From positions 6,558 to 70,557 of the forward strand of contig CAZHCW010000019.1 in the NCBI GenBank assembly GCA_964531325.1: 64,000 nt of DNA. The letters are read 5' to 3'. Below, in pieces: positions 7,118 through 16,015 of this stretch. Within the stretch, counting starts at the first letter, position 1. Every line of letters begins with the position of its first letter. The stretch is from UTCHB3 sp964531325 (GTDB lineage: Bacteria; Bacteroidota; Ignavibacteria; Ignavibacteriales; Ignavibacteriaceae). The notes under the pieces were generated by a model, which was not told the origin of the DNA, searched no databases, and saw only the letters and a program-made list of their open reading frames with translations. The position numbers and the translations under genes are program-made.

Positions 7118-7199
7118 CTCTGTGGTTAAAATTTTTCCTTTGCGTCCTTTGCGGTTTAATTACCTCTGTGGTTAAAATTTTTCCTTTGCGTCCTTTGCG
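7118..7199. repeat. Two 36-bp identical direct repeats, 46-bp period
   Basis: Copies at 7118-7153 and 7164-7199 are identical by direct comparison, beginning CTCTGTGGTTAAAATTTTTC and ending CTTTGCG. The 10-bp spacer GTTTAATTAC is itself partly repeated after copy 2 (GTTTAATTACC, 7209-7219). No coding function is evident. Confidence 0.75.
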
Positions 7200-7284
7200 A
7201 ACTTTACGGTTTAATTACCTTACACCATACGGTTTTACCCTCTCTAACAGAGCACCAAATCACCCGAAATCCAAAATTTTTTCG

Positions 7285-7292
7285 TATATTTG
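7285..7292 (+). promoter_or_regulatory. Bacteroidota -7-like element before the helicase gene
   Basis: TATATTTG fits TAnnTTTG and lies 26 bp ahead of the ATG at 7318. No TTTG occurs at the -33 position, so this is a partial match. Confidence 0.4.
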
Positions 7293-7317
7293 TAATTCAA
7301 AAAAATCAAAAGGTGGT

Positions 7318-9501
7318 ATGTCTCTATTTGATACACTGAATGCTCAGCAGAAAGCAATCGTAGAATACAACAATGGACCGCAGATACTCATCGCCGGTCC
7401 CGGTACGGGAAAATCAAGAGTAATAACTCATAAACTGGCTTACCTTATTCAACAAGGTATTGACCCCGAAACTATCCTTTGTGTAACATTTACCAATAAA
7501 GCCGCAACTGACCTTAAAAACAAGGTTCGTGAGTTATTGGGAAAAGATGACATTTCTTTTCCATGGGTGGGTACTTTTCACTCCGTTCTTACCAAAATTT
7601 TAAGAGTGGAAGCTAAATCGGTAGGTTATTCAACCAGTTTTTCGATCTACGACACAGAAGACTCAGAGTCGCTCGTAACTAACATCATTAATGATTTTAA
7701 CATCAACAGTGAAGCCCTAAATCCAAGGGATGTAACTCGTAAGATCAGTTATCTTAAGAATGTGCTTACATTTCCTGAAGACCTTCTAAAAAAAGAAGAG
7801 AGAACTTCAGTTGAAGATAAATTCATTAGAGTGTATCAGGAGTATCAGAGGAAAATCCGCGAAAACGATTCGATGGACCTTGAAGATTTGATCATCAAAT
7901 CGATGGAACTTCTAAGAGACAACAAAAAAGCCTTTAACAAGTACAAAAAGAAATTTGAACATTTTATTATAGACGAATTTCAAGAGACGAACATGGCACT
8001 TTATGAGATCATAAAGATGCTTTGTTCAAAATCGGGTAAAATATTTGTGGCCGGAGATGAGGCACAGAGTATCTATAGCTGGAGGGGTGCAAAACCTGAA
8101 AACATTGAAAAATTCAAAGAGGAATTTTCACGCGTTAAGGTTTTTACTTTGGAGTTAAATTACCGTACAACACCTGTATTGATTAAAGCCAGTACCGAAA
8201 TTTCTGCAAAAAACAGCAGTTATGTTGCAAAGAAGACATATTCAGAAAATGAAGACGGTGAACCGCTTTCATTAATTAAATGCTCGGATGAGAAGGATGA
8301 AGCTTATCAGCTCGCCAAGTTCATCAAAGACGAAATAGCTGAAAATAAATATTCTTATTGTGATTTTGCAGTTTTATACCGAACAAACAATCAATGTCGT
8401 GCTTTTGAGGATGTTTTTGTTGAAGAAGGACTTCCTTTTAAGATTTTTGGCGGAATTGAATATTACAAGAGACGCGAGATTAAAGACCTGATTGCTTATC
8501 TGAAAGTAATCATCAATCCAAAAGATGAAGAGAGTCTCCTCAGAATCATGAATTTCCCTCAGAGGGGGATAGGAATGACCACAATCAAAAGGATGATTAC
8601 ATTTTCGAAGAGACATGAAGTTACTTTGTTTGAGACGATGGGTCGTGTTTTTGAAGTGATAGATATTAAAGAGCGAATTCAAAAGAATGTTAAAAATTTC
8701 AAAATTCTCCTCGACAAATATATTATCCTGAAAGATAAACTTTCAGTTGGTGAATTGACTCATGCACTTGTTGCTGAATTGGAACTTCAGAGGCTTTTTA
8801 ATGAAGAAACTACTCACGAATCCCTTGATAAAATTGACAGTTTAAACGACTTTTTAGTATCCATCTCGGAATTCTCGAAGAAAAATCCTGATTCTCCAAT
8901 CGAGGAATACCTCAGAATTGTAAATCTGATGACAGATCTCGACGGAATTGACGAATCGGAAAATGTGATCAAATTAATGACTGTTCACAGTGCTAAAGGG
9001 ATGCAATTCCCTGTTGTGTTTGTCTCAGGGCTTGAAGAGCAGCTTTTCCCTCTTTCTACAAAGTTTTCACCTGAAGCAACTATTGAAGAAGAGAGAAGAC
9101 TTTTTTATGTTGCTGTAACCAGAGCAAAAAGGAAGGTGTTTTTATCACACGCCCGTGCCCGTTATCGTTTTGGTGAAGTGGCCTACGAAAATCGTTCCAT
9201 GTTTATCAACGAGATAGCTCATTCTTTTCTGAAAGAGGAGGATGCCAGTCAGAACCGTAAAGGCAGAAAAACCAAAAAAGAGAAGATAATTCAGAAATTT
9301 CAATCTATTGGTTATGTTGACTGGGAACAACAAAAAGCCCTTATCAAACAAGGTAGCAGAGTTTTTCATGAACAATTTGGACTTGGAAAAGTTATTTCCG
9401 TTGTTGGAAACGGGGATAATCAAAAAGTAACGGTTGTTTTTGATGGAAACAATATGAAACAACTTATGTTAAAATTTGCGAAACTTAAAGTGCAGAACTA
9501 A
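7318..9501 (+). CDS. UvrD/PcrA-type superfamily 1A DNA helicase
   Basis: ATP-driven 3'-5' helicase for DNA repair and displacement of replication obstacles. The start is ATG 7318 (727 aa), because AAAGGTGG lies just before it and the family N-terminus (LNAQQKAIVEYNNGPQILIA) follows at once; the open frame extends 50 residues upstream only through repeat DNA. Motifs in order: Walker A AGPGTGKS (about 26-33), CVTFTNKAA, GTFHSVL, Walker B FIIDEFQETN (usually DEFQDTN), GDEAQSIYSWRGA, LNYRTTP, LMTVHSAKGMQF and EERRLFYVAVTRAK. The C-terminus holds a region of UvrD/PcrA type (VFHEQFGLGKVISV). The GHL10 gene starts 4 bp after the stop. PcrA, UvrD and Rep cannot be told apart here. Confidence 0.92.
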   Translation: MSLFDTLNAQQKAIVEYNNGPQILIAGPGTGKSRVITHKLAYLIQQGIDPETILCVTFTNKAATDLKNKVRELLGKDDISFPWVGTFHSVLTKILRVEAKSVGYSTSFSIYDTEDSESLVTNIINDFNINSEALNPRDVTRKISYLKNVLTFPEDLLKKEERTSVEDKFIRVYQEYQRKIRENDSMDLEDLIIKSMELLRDNKKAFNKYKKKFEHFIIDEFQETNMALYEIIKMLCSKSGKIFVAGDEAQSIYSWRGAKPENIEKFKEEFSRVKVFTLELNYRTTPVLIKASTEISAKNSSYVAKKTYSENEDGEPLSLIKCSDEKDEAYQLAKFIKDEIAENKYSYCDFAVLYRTNNQCRAFEDVFVEEGLPFKIFGGIEYYKRREIKDLIAYLKVIINPKDEESLLRIMNFPQRGIGMTTIKRMITFSKRHEVTLFETMGRVFEVIDIKERIQKNVKNFKILLDKYIILKDKLSVGELTHALVAELELQRLFNEETTHESLDKIDSLNDFLVSISEFSKKNPDSPIEEYLRIVNLMTDLDGIDESENVIKLMTVHSAKGMQFPVVFVSGLEEQLFPLSTKFSPEATIEEERRLFYVAVTRAKRKVFLSHARARYRFGEVAYENRSMFINEIAHSFLKEEDASQNRKGRKTKKEKIIQKFQSIGYVDWEQQKALIKQGSRVFHEQFGLGKVISVVGNGDNQKVTVVFDGNNMKQLMLKFAKLKVQN

Positions 9502-9505
9502 ATAG

Positions 9506-11371
9506 ATGTTCAAAAAAAGTATTTACTCTTTATTTATTGTAATTATTATTGTTTTGTCCCTTGAAGCGCAGGAATTCAGAGGAACCTGGCTTGCAAGGAA
9601 CAGTCTGTCGAGCAAAGAAGTACTCGCAAAGGCTCTTGACAGTCTTGCAGCAAACAATTTTAATACAGCATTCATAAATGTATGGAGCAGAGGTTATCCC
9701 CTTTGGAAGAGTGATGTCTTTTTTAGAGAAACAGGAAAATATATCGATCCCACATATCAGGGGAGAGATGTTCTCGCTGAGGCTATAGCTGAAGGGCACA
9801 AACGCGGTATTCATATAGAAGCGTGGTTTGAATACGGTTTTGTTGGAGGCTGGACTGGCAATCAACCAGTTGGTGTTAAAGGTCCAATTTTTGTAACTCA
9901 TACTGATTGGGTTGCCAGGAAAGATGATGGTACTGAGATCGATAATTCCAATTTTTATTGGATGATTCACACCAAGCCTGAAGTACAAAACTTTCTTATC
10001 GAGATGTGCACTGAAATCGCAAGAAATTATGATGTTGACGGAATAGAACTCGATAGAATTCGTTATTCAAGCTTGCAGTATGGTTATGATCCATATACCG
10101 ACAGTCTATATCGAGCACAAAATGGCGGAAGTGCACCTCCTGCCAATGTATCTGATACTTCATGGATCAGATGGAGAGCAAACAACCTGAATGAGTTTAT
10201 GGTTCGTGCCAGGGATTCAATTAAAGCGATAAATCCCCATATCAACATATCAAATGCACCCTCGCTCTATTCCTCAAGTGGTTATACATCCTATTTCAGT
10301 TTTTGTCAGGATTGGATAGGCTGGTTACACGATGGTTCAGTTGACAATGTCCAGGTTCAGTCGTATGTTGGAAATTCCAATTCTTTTTCTGCGATTCTCA
10401 ACTATATCACACAGATTGTACCAGATATAAATGATGTTTATCCGGCTTTTGCTTTAAATCCAAATGGAAATTTACTTCCAAACCAGGAAGTGAGCAATTT
10501 TGTAAATGCCATAAGAACCAAAGGATTTAAGGGAAGTACGATTTGGTATTTTTCTGATCTTGGAGCTTATTTCCCGTATTTCAAGCAAAATCTTTTTACT
10601 ACACCAAACTATCCGCCACACTCTTCACAATACTGGCGTGAGTATTACAAAATAGTTGAGATATCTGATAATCTGAATGCCGTAAGGACAGGTACCTGGA
10701 GTTCAAGTAATATCTTTGGGTTTAACGGCCCATCTATATATACTGATAATGCGGCTCCAGCCTCAATAAACTACAATTTTGAAGTTCCTGCTGATGGTTA
10801 CTACGAAGTCTATGCATATAATGTAGCCGCAGTGAACCGTACTGACTCTGCTCATTATTTAACCACCGATTCGAGTGGAATCTCTGTTTTAACAACCATG
10901 GATCAGACAGATGTTAATCTGCGAAGATGGTTTAAGCTTGGTGATTATTTCTTAAAAACCGGCCGTCGTAATGTAGTCACATTAACAAATGACGGTTTAC
11001 AAACGGGCAAACTTTTAAGTGCTGACGCTGTTATGATTGTGCTTAACAGGAGACTTTCACCATCCGCTGTCAGTTCGATAAACGAAATTGACTTAAAAAA
11101 AAAGTCCAATAAATCGATTAAACTAAAAAGTTATCCCAATCCTTTTAATAACGAATTTAAATTAATAGTTGACCTTCCGGGTGACAGTGAAGTTAATATA
11201 TCCCTCTTTAACAGTATCGGTCAAAAAGTCAAAACTCCATACAAAGACACGAAGTTATCAGGTTACAACGAATTAAACATCAGTCTTACCGGACTCCCAA
11301 GTGGTGTTTACTTCGTTAGAGTCGAACAATCCGGCTATTCCGATACGATTAAAATCCTCTTAAATAAATAG
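9506..11371 (+). CDS. Secreted GHL10-family glycoside hydrolase-like protein with T9SS tail
   Basis: Predicted extracellular enzyme, 621 aa. A signal peptide (about 1-21, ending SLEAQ) is followed by a family-10-like glycosyl hydrolase domain (DUF187/GHL10; FRGTWLARNS, AWFEYGF, VDGIELDRIRYSS, up to about 370). Next is a golvesin/Xly-like beta domain (about 375-525; FEVPADGYYEVYAYN, GDYFLKTGRRNVVTL). The end is a type IX secretion sorting domain (YPNPFNNEFKLIV to SGVYFVRVEQSGYSDTIKILLNK). The N-to-C order matches secreted FCB-group carbohydrate enzymes; the substrate is unknown, with peptidoglycan or an exopolysaccharide possible. It sits between a helicase and a glycolytic gene with tiny gaps, an unusual setting for a secreted protein. 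Confidence 0.82.
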   Translation: MFKKSIYSLFIVIIIVLSLEAQEFRGTWLARNSLSSKEVLAKALDSLAANNFNTAFINVWSRGYPLWKSDVFFRETGKYIDPTYQGRDVLAEAIAEGHKRGIHIEAWFEYGFVGGWTGNQPVGVKGPIFVTHTDWVARKDDGTEIDNSNFYWMIHTKPEVQNFLIEMCTEIARNYDVDGIELDRIRYSSLQYGYDPYTDSLYRAQNGGSAPPANVSDTSWIRWRANNLNEFMVRARDSIKAINPHINISNAPSLYSSSGYTSYFSFCQDWIGWLHDGSVDNVQVQSYVGNSNSFSAILNYITQIVPDINDVYPAFALNPNGNLLPNQEVSNFVNAIRTKGFKGSTIWYFSDLGAYFPYFKQNLFTTPNYPPHSSQYWREYYKIVEISDNLNAVRTGTWSSSNIFGFNGPSIYTDNAAPASINYNFEVPADGYYEVYAYNVAAVNRTDSAHYLTTDSSGISVLTTMDQTDVNLRRWFKLGDYFLKTGRRNVVTLTNDGLQTGKLLSADAVMIVLNRRLSPSAVSSINEIDLKKKSNKSIKLKSYPNPFNNEFKLIVDLPGDSEVNISLFNSIGQKVKTPYKDTKLSGYNELNISLTGLPSGVYFVRVEQSGYSDTIKILLNK

Positions 11372-11399
11372 AAGTTCTAATAATAACAAGGACTGAAAA

Positions 11400-12734
11400 A
11401 TGATTGCTCCTAAAAAATTAGCTATACTTGTTGGTGGTGGACCTGCTCCCGGAATCAACAGTGTAATAAGTAGTGCCACTATCAGAGCGGCAGTTGAAGG
11501 TATTGATGTAATTGGCATAAAAGATGGTTTCCAGTGGATTATGGAGGGGGAGATTGGCCATTGCCAACACCTTAACATTGATGATGTATCAAGGATCCAT
11601 TTTCGTGGTGGTTCTTTTATCGGTATTTCAAGAGCAAACCCAACCAAGAATAAAAAACACCTCGAGAACACAGTAACTTCACTTTTACGGCTTAATGTTG
11701 ATAAACTTATCACCATTGGTGGCGACGACACAGCTTTTTCTGCAATGAAAGTTGAAGAGATGGCAGCCGGCAGGATAAGAGTGGTACATGTTCCAAAGAC
11801 AATTGACAACGATCTTGATCTGCCACACGGTATTCCAACTTTTGGATTCCAGACAGCGAGGCACATTGGGGTTGAGATAGTTAAAAATCTGATGGTTGAT
11901 GCACAAACTACATCAAGATGGTATTTTGTGGTAACCATGGGCAGAAAAGCCGGGCATCTTGCTCTCGGTATTGGAAAAGCTGCCGGTTCAACACTCAGCC
12001 TGATTCCTGAAGAGTTCCCAAGTACAACCATAAAACTTAATCATGTAATTGATATTCTGGTTGGTGCAATAATAAAACGGGTCAGTTATGGAAAAATGGA
12101 TGGTGTTGCAATTCTTGCTGAAGGGTTGGTGGAACACCTCGATCCAAATGATCTTCTCGCATTGGGCGAAGTTGAGAGAGATGCACATGATAACCTCAGG
12201 ATTGCTGAAGTAAATCTCGGTGAAATACTTAAAGCAAAGGTTCAAGAGAGATTAAAAGAATATGGACTAAAGGTAACAATAGTTGCAAAAAACATCGGTT
12301 ATGAATTAAGATGTGCCGATCCTATTCCGTTTGATATGGAATACACTCGTGACCTGGGATATTCGGCTGCACAATTCATCTTAAATGGTGGAAATGCTGC
12401 CATGGTCTCAATTCAGGGTGGCAAGTTTGTTCCACTATTCTTTAAGGATATTCTTGATCCCAAAACCAAAAAGACCAAGGTTAGAATGGTGGACCCATCA
12501 AACGAGTCGTTTCTTATTGCCAGAAGATATATGCTTCGTTTAAGCAGTTCTGATTTTGAGGATCCGCATGAACTTGCAAAATTTGCTGCTACCTGTGGTA
12601 TCTCCCTTGACGAGTTCACAAAAAGATTTCATTACATAATCGAAAATGATATGCTTTACAAACATATCGCAGAGGGTAATGTTTCTCTAACCGGAACCGG
12701 TGATGGAGACGAATCCTTTCAGATGCAAGAGTAG
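11400..12734 (+). CDS. 6-phosphofructokinase, PPi-dependent type by motif
   Basis: Phosphorylates fructose 6-phosphate in glycolysis. The 444-aa protein shows VGGGPAPGINSVISS near the N-terminus, GGDDT (107-111), VPKTIDNDLDLPHG with Lys133, and TMGRKAGHLALGIGKAAG. In this family Asp at the second position after GGD (GGDD rather than GGDG) together with Lys in PKTIDND (rather than PGTIDND) mark pyrophosphate as phosphoryl donor, so the reaction should be reversible and PPi-linked. Length is above that of bacterial ATP-PFK (about 320) and fits the longer PPi-type subfamilies. AAGGA precedes the ATG. The next gene starts 3 bp after the stop. Confidence 0.88.
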   Translation: MIAPKKLAILVGGGPAPGINSVISSATIRAAVEGIDVIGIKDGFQWIMEGEIGHCQHLNIDDVSRIHFRGGSFIGISRANPTKNKKHLENTVTSLLRLNVDKLITIGGDDTAFSAMKVEEMAAGRIRVVHVPKTIDNDLDLPHGIPTFGFQTARHIGVEIVKNLMVDAQTTSRWYFVVTMGRKAGHLALGIGKAAGSTLSLIPEEFPSTTIKLNHVIDILVGAIIKRVSYGKMDGVAILAEGLVEHLDPNDLLALGEVERDAHDNLRIAEVNLGEILKAKVQERLKEYGLKVTIVAKNIGYELRCADPIPFDMEYTRDLGYSAAQFILNGGNAAMVSIQGGKFVPLFFKDILDPKTKKTKVRMVDPSNESFLIARRYMLRLSSSDFEDPHELAKFAATCGISLDEFTKRFHYIIENDMLYKHIAEGNVSLTGTGDGDESFQMQE

Positions 12735-12737
12735 AAA

Positions 12738-13439
12738 ATGACCAGAGAGATACTTGTCTTTGGCAGCCGTGGCGATTTAGGATCCGGGATAGTTGAAAAA
12801 ATAAGACTCGCCGGATATGATAAAGTGTGGCTTTTTGGCTCCAGTTTTGAAGGCAAACCTGAACAGAACGAAGAAAGGGTGGTTGTTTCCGACCTCTCGA
12901 TCGAAAAAAATGTTAAAGATGCATTCAAAAACATACTTCCCGCTAAAGACAAGTTTCTCTTTTTATTTAGTGCAGTTGGTGGTTATTTGGGTGGTAAAGA
13001 AATTGACGATACCACAATGGATGATCTCAATAAAATGCTCACCATGAATCTAAAAACAAACTTTAATATTCTTAAAGAATTTAAAAGACTTGCAGCAGAT
13101 TCAGCCGGAAGTTCTGCAATACTTACATCCGCACTAACAGCCTTCGCCGGTGAAGCCGGGAAATCTGCATACGGAACCTCCAAAGCCGCACTCTCTTATC
13201 TTGTTGAAACAGCCGCAGAAGAGGGAAGAGCAATAAAAATGAGTGTGAATGCTATTGCTCCCTTTATACTTGATACTCCCGGAAACAGAAGCTGGGTACC
13301 AAATGATGAACATGAAACTTTGATAAAACCGACAGAAGTTGGTGATTTAATCCTCTCATTGTTTAACAATTTTCATTTTGTATCCGGGAACATCATTAAA
13401 CTTCGTTACCGTTTCCCTACAGGTAACTTCAAATCATAG
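12738..13439 (+). CDS. Short-chain dehydrogenase/reductase
   Basis: NAD(P)-dependent oxidoreductase of unknown substrate, 233 aa. A Rossmann start ILVFGSRGDLGSGIVE has the spaced glycines of cofactor binding. SAVGG occupies the NNAG position, and the active-site region shows Ser131 in ILTSAL and YGTSK with Tyr145 and Lys149. The layout resembles dihydropteridine reductase-like SDRs. It follows pfk by 3 bp and precedes the ExbB-like gene by 16 bp, so it is part of the long + strand transcription unit. Confidence 0.82.
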   Translation: MTREILVFGSRGDLGSGIVEKIRLAGYDKVWLFGSSFEGKPEQNEERVVVSDLSIEKNVKDAFKNILPAKDKFLFLFSAVGGYLGGKEIDDTTMDDLNKMLTMNLKTNFNILKEFKRLAADSAGSSAILTSALTAFAGEAGKSAYGTSKAALSYLVETAAEEGRAIKMSVNAIAPFILDTPGNRSWVPNDEHETLIKPTEVGDLILSLFNNFHFVSGNIIKLRYRFPTGNFKS

Positions 13440-13455
13440 AAACTCAGGAGACTGA

Positions 13456-14088
13456 ATGAATTCGTTGACTTCAATGTATATCGACGGTGGTGAATTTATG
13501 CACCCGATACTTCTCGTTTTTATTCTGGGGCTGATATTCAGTTTCGAAAGATTATACACCCTTAGGAAATCGAAAATAAATACTAAATCTTTTGTTGAAA
13601 AAATTACCCGTACAATAAATGAACAGGGGATTGACGAAGCCAGAGTGGTTTGCGAAAAAACTCCCGGTTCCGTCTCTTCAGTTTTTCATGCGGGGCTTCA
13701 GAGATACGATGAAGGATTGGATTCAGTTGAAAAAGCCATAATGACATATGGTGGGATAGAAACCGGTTTCCTCGAAAAAGGTTTAATTTGGATTTCGCTT
13801 TTCATCGCCCTGGCTCCGATGCTTGGATTTACCGGAACTGTGCAAGGAATGATAGAAGCGTTTGAAGCGATTAAAGAAGCAAATCAGATATCTCCTGCAA
13901 TCGTAGCGGGAGGTATTGCAAAAGCTTTAATTACAACACTTTTTGGGCTGGTAGTTGCCATGATACTTCAAGTATTTTACAACTTTTTTGTGGCTAAAAT
14001 AGATGGTATTATTTCTGATATGGAAGAGAGTTCCGTGCAACTGATCGACAGTTTATACACTCATAAACAAAAAACAGAAAACAGATGA
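13456..14088 (+). CDS. MotA/TolQ/ExbB-family proton channel protein
   Basis: Inner-membrane subunit of a proton-motive-force-driven motor that energises outer-membrane processes through TonB or Tol partners. The 210-aa protein has a first membrane segment near the N-terminus (LLVFILGLIFSFERLYTL) and two more at about 110-135 (WISLFIALAPMLGFTGTVQGMI, the conserved family core) and 150-180 (AKALITTLFGLVVAMILQVF). AGGAG precedes the ATG. It overlaps the first ExbD by 4 bp (ATGA). No tonB gene lies in this operon, so the energised receptor system is unknown. Confidence 0.88.
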   Translation: MNSLTSMYIDGGEFMHPILLVFILGLIFSFERLYTLRKSKINTKSFVEKITRTINEQGIDEARVVCEKTPGSVSSVFHAGLQRYDEGLDSVEKAIMTYGGIETGFLEKGLIWISLFIALAPMLGFTGTVQGMIEAFEAIKEANQISPAIVAGGIAKALITTLFGLVVAMILQVFYNFFVAKIDGIISDMEESSVQLIDSLYTHKQKTENR

Positions 14089-14609
14089 GTTTAATCAGAC
14101 GCCGCCGAAAGGAACTGCCTGATGTTCCTCTGGCTTCGATGTCTGACATCGCATTTCTGCTTCTGATTTTTTTCATTGTTGCAGCTACTATCGACAGTGA
14201 GACCGGTCTTGGGCTCACTCTCCCCGAGTATAAGCCGGATGAGGCACCTTCCCAGGTTGAAAAATCACGCGTTACTGAAATAAAAATTTTCCCGGATTCA
14301 CTTTTGTTAAACGGGACACCCTCCAATTTGGCATCCATTGCAGAAATAGTTTCCACCCGGGCAAAAGAGAGCATCAATCTTAAGGGTGATGAAAAATATA
14401 TTGTTCTCGTCTTGTCAAACATCTCCACAAGATATTTCAAATACATTGAAGTTTTGGATCAGGTGAAACAGGCTTTCCGTTCTGTTCAGGATGACTATTC
14501 TCGAACAAAATACGGAACAGTATTTAAAGTATTGGATGAGACGCAAAAAGCTGAGGTTATTGAAAAAGTGCCTGTTTTAATTTCCGTTGGAGAAATAAAA
14601 AATAAATGA
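14085..14609 (+). CDS. ExbD/TolR-family biopolymer transport protein (first)
   Basis: Single-pass partner of the ExbB-like channel. The 174-aa protein has a basic N-terminus (LIRRRRKELPDVPLA), then one membrane helix opening with the conserved proton-relay Asp (SMSDIAFLLLIFFIVAATI, about 19-37), and a periplasmic domain. It overlaps the ExbB-like gene before it and the second ExbD gene after it by 4 bp each, so the three are translationally coupled. Confidence 0.88.
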   Translation: MSLIRRRRKELPDVPLASMSDIAFLLLIFFIVAATIDSETGLGLTLPEYKPDEAPSQVEKSRVTEIKIFPDSLLLNGTPSNLASIAEIVSTRAKESINLKGDEKYIVLVLSNISTRYFKYIEVLDQVKQAFRSVQDDYSRTKYGTVFKVLDETQKAEVIEKVPVLISVGEIKNK

Positions 14610-15031
14610 TTAGTTTTGCAGGCAAACTTCGACGAAAAAAAGGAGGGCAGGGGATACCGCTTGCTTCAATGCCGGATATAATTTTTATCCTGTTACTGTT
14701 TTTTATGGTATCTACCGTTCTTAAAGAAGTGGATGTAAAAGTTGAATTTGACCTTCCTTCAACATCAACTGCTGAGAAGTTTGACAACAGAAGACTCACT
14801 GCTCATCTTTTTATTGGCCGTGATGAGAGAATTCAGATCAACGATATGGTTGTTTCTCTATCTGAGGTGAAAGAGAAGATGGAGGTGGTTCGGTCCCGTG
14901 TCAGTGGTGTGGTAGTAATGCTGAGGGTGGATAAAAACATCTCGATGGACCTGGTAAACAAGGTTCAGATTGAGCTTCGCAAGGCAAAGTGTTTGCGAGT
15001 TAATTATATATCAACCCAAAAATCAAATTGA
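14606..15031 (+). CDS. ExbD/TolR-family biopolymer transport protein (second)
   Basis: Second ExbD-like subunit, 141 aa. It has the same plan as its neighbour: a basic N-terminus (KLRRKKGGQG), a helix beginning SMPDIIFILLLFFMVS with the conserved Asp, and a short periplasmic domain. The two ExbDs have clearly diverged outside the helix. An ExbB-ExbD-ExbD arrangement is common in Bacteroidota, where both ExbDs may join one complex or serve different TonB proteins. Confidence 0.87.
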   Translation: MISFAGKLRRKKGGQGIPLASMPDIIFILLLFFMVSTVLKEVDVKVEFDLPSTSTAEKFDNRRLTAHLFIGRDERIQINDMVVSLSEVKEKMEVVRSRVSGVVVMLRVDKNISMDLVNKVQIELRKAKCLRVNYISTQKSN

Positions 15032-15040
15032 GTATTAATT

Positions 15041-15490
15041 ATGAATCTAAAAGACAAAATTAACGAAGAACTTAAAACAGCCATGAAAAGTGGTGACAAA
15101 CTCCGTTTGGAAACTATCAGGTCGATTAGAGCAACCATTTTGGAGTATGAAAAAAGCGGTAAAGGTGAGCTCAACAATGAAACCGAAGAGTTTAATATCC
15201 TGAATTCAGCAGCAAAAAAAAGAAAAGAAGCATCTGAAATCTACAAAGCTACCGGCAGGACCGATCTTTATGAGAAGGAAGAAAGTGAACTAAAGATAAT
15301 TATGGAATTCCTTCCAAAACAATTGACATCAGAAGATGTTGCGCAGAAAGTTGCCTCAATTGCCTCAGCAAATTCGATTGAAAGAGGGGGTGAATTCAGC
15401 AAACTGATGCCTGTTGTGATGCGCGAATTAAAGGGTAAAGCCGATGGTGCCCTCATAAAAAAAGCAGTTGAAGATTTTCTGCGTGGATAA
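15041..15490 (+). CDS. GatB/YqeY domain protein
   Basis: Free-standing YqeY protein, 149 aa, usual length. The family shares the C-terminal tail domain of the GatB amidotransferase subunit and may act on tRNA-linked amidation; its role as a separate protein is not firmly known. Visible family traits are LKDKINEELKTAMKSGDKLRLETIRSIRATI at the start, MEFLPKQLTSEDV and MPVVMRELKGKADGALIKKAVEDFL at the end. It lies 9 bp after exbD2 and 3 bp before the cvpA-like gene. Confidence 0.85.
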   Translation: MNLKDKINEELKTAMKSGDKLRLETIRSIRATILEYEKSGKGELNNETEEFNILNSAAKKRKEASEIYKATGRTDLYEKEESELKIIMEFLPKQLTSEDVAQKVASIASANSIERGGEFSKLMPVVMRELKGKADGALIKKAVEDFLRG

Positions 15491-15493
15491 AAG

Positions 15494-16015
15494 TTGAACT
15501 GGATTGATATTGTTGTAATTCTTCTTATCGGTGCCTCTTTTTATCTCGGATATAAAGAGGGATTCATAAAAAAAGTATTTGATATCGTCGGTTTTTTCCT
15601 TGGCATTTTTCTCGCCATTAAATTTGCCGGTGTTGTAGGTGGTGTATTTAAAAGTGTACTGGGTGTAGCAGACGGTTCCGCAGGTATTATCGGTGGCGTA
15701 TCCATATTCATTTTTTTTCAGATACTTACCGCCATCATTGTGAAAGCAACAAAAATTCATGATAAAGTTGATCACCTTCTGAACAAAATAGTTGGTGGAT
15801 TCATTGGTGCAATACAAGTCGTAATATTCCTGAGTGCAATTTTCTTTTTTGCTTCAAAACTCGCGTTCCCTTCCGAAATAACTACAAAAAATTCATTCTT
15901 ATATAAATCTGTCGTTGGTGTATTACCGGGAATTGTTGATCTAATTATCCCATCCAAATCACCCGGATCATTAAAAAAAGGGACTATCGACAAAGAATTG
16001 ATAAAAGAAAAATAG
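15494..16015 (+). CDS. CvpA family membrane protein
   Basis: Inner-membrane protein related to colicin V production protein CvpA, 173 aa. Start is a TTG at 15494, 3 bp after the preceding stop (LNWIDIVVILLIGASFYLGYKEGFIKK, typical CvpA N-terminus). Four hydrophobic segments can be seen (about 3-22, 28-46, 55-80, 98-118), and the family Gly-rich first helix pair is present. In many bacteria cvpA lies next to mutS2, as it does here: mutS2 begins at the next base after the stop. Confidence 0.82.
   Translation: MNWIDIVVILLIGASFYLGYKEGFIKKVFDIVGFFLGIFLAIKFAGVVGGVFKSVLGVADGSAGIIGGVSIFIFFQILTAIIVKATKIHDKVDHLLNKIVGGFIGAIQVVIFLSAIFFFASKLAFPSEITTKNSFLYKSVVGVLPGIVDLIIPSKSPGSLKKGTIDKELIKEK

Larger units (their letters stand above)
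6917..7317. other. 400-bp intergenic region with terminator and tandem repeats
   Basis: Holds the dnaK terminator (6978-7013), a CGCAGAT/ACGGAT repeat run (7042-7080), a direct repeat with two identical 36-bp copies (7118-7199) and a -7-like promoter element (7285-7292) before the helicase gene. A GTG at 7168 in the second repeat is in frame with the helicase but is not a credible start. Confidence 0.6.

Noticed and set aside
7118..7199. CRISPR array
   Set aside because: Only two units with a 10-bp spacer and no cas genes.
7168..7317. Longer N-terminus for the helicase from GTG 7168
   Set aside because: It lies inside tandem repeats, does not resemble the family and the ATG at 7318 has a good ribosome binding site.
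11360..12031. 223-aa open frame on the minus strand opposite the phosphofructokinase gene
   Set aside because: Mirrors the codons of a well-supported gene; no motif, no ribosome binding site.
14085..15031. Recent duplication of exbD
   Set aside because: The two ExbD proteins differ strongly outside the membrane helix, so this is an old paralogue pair.
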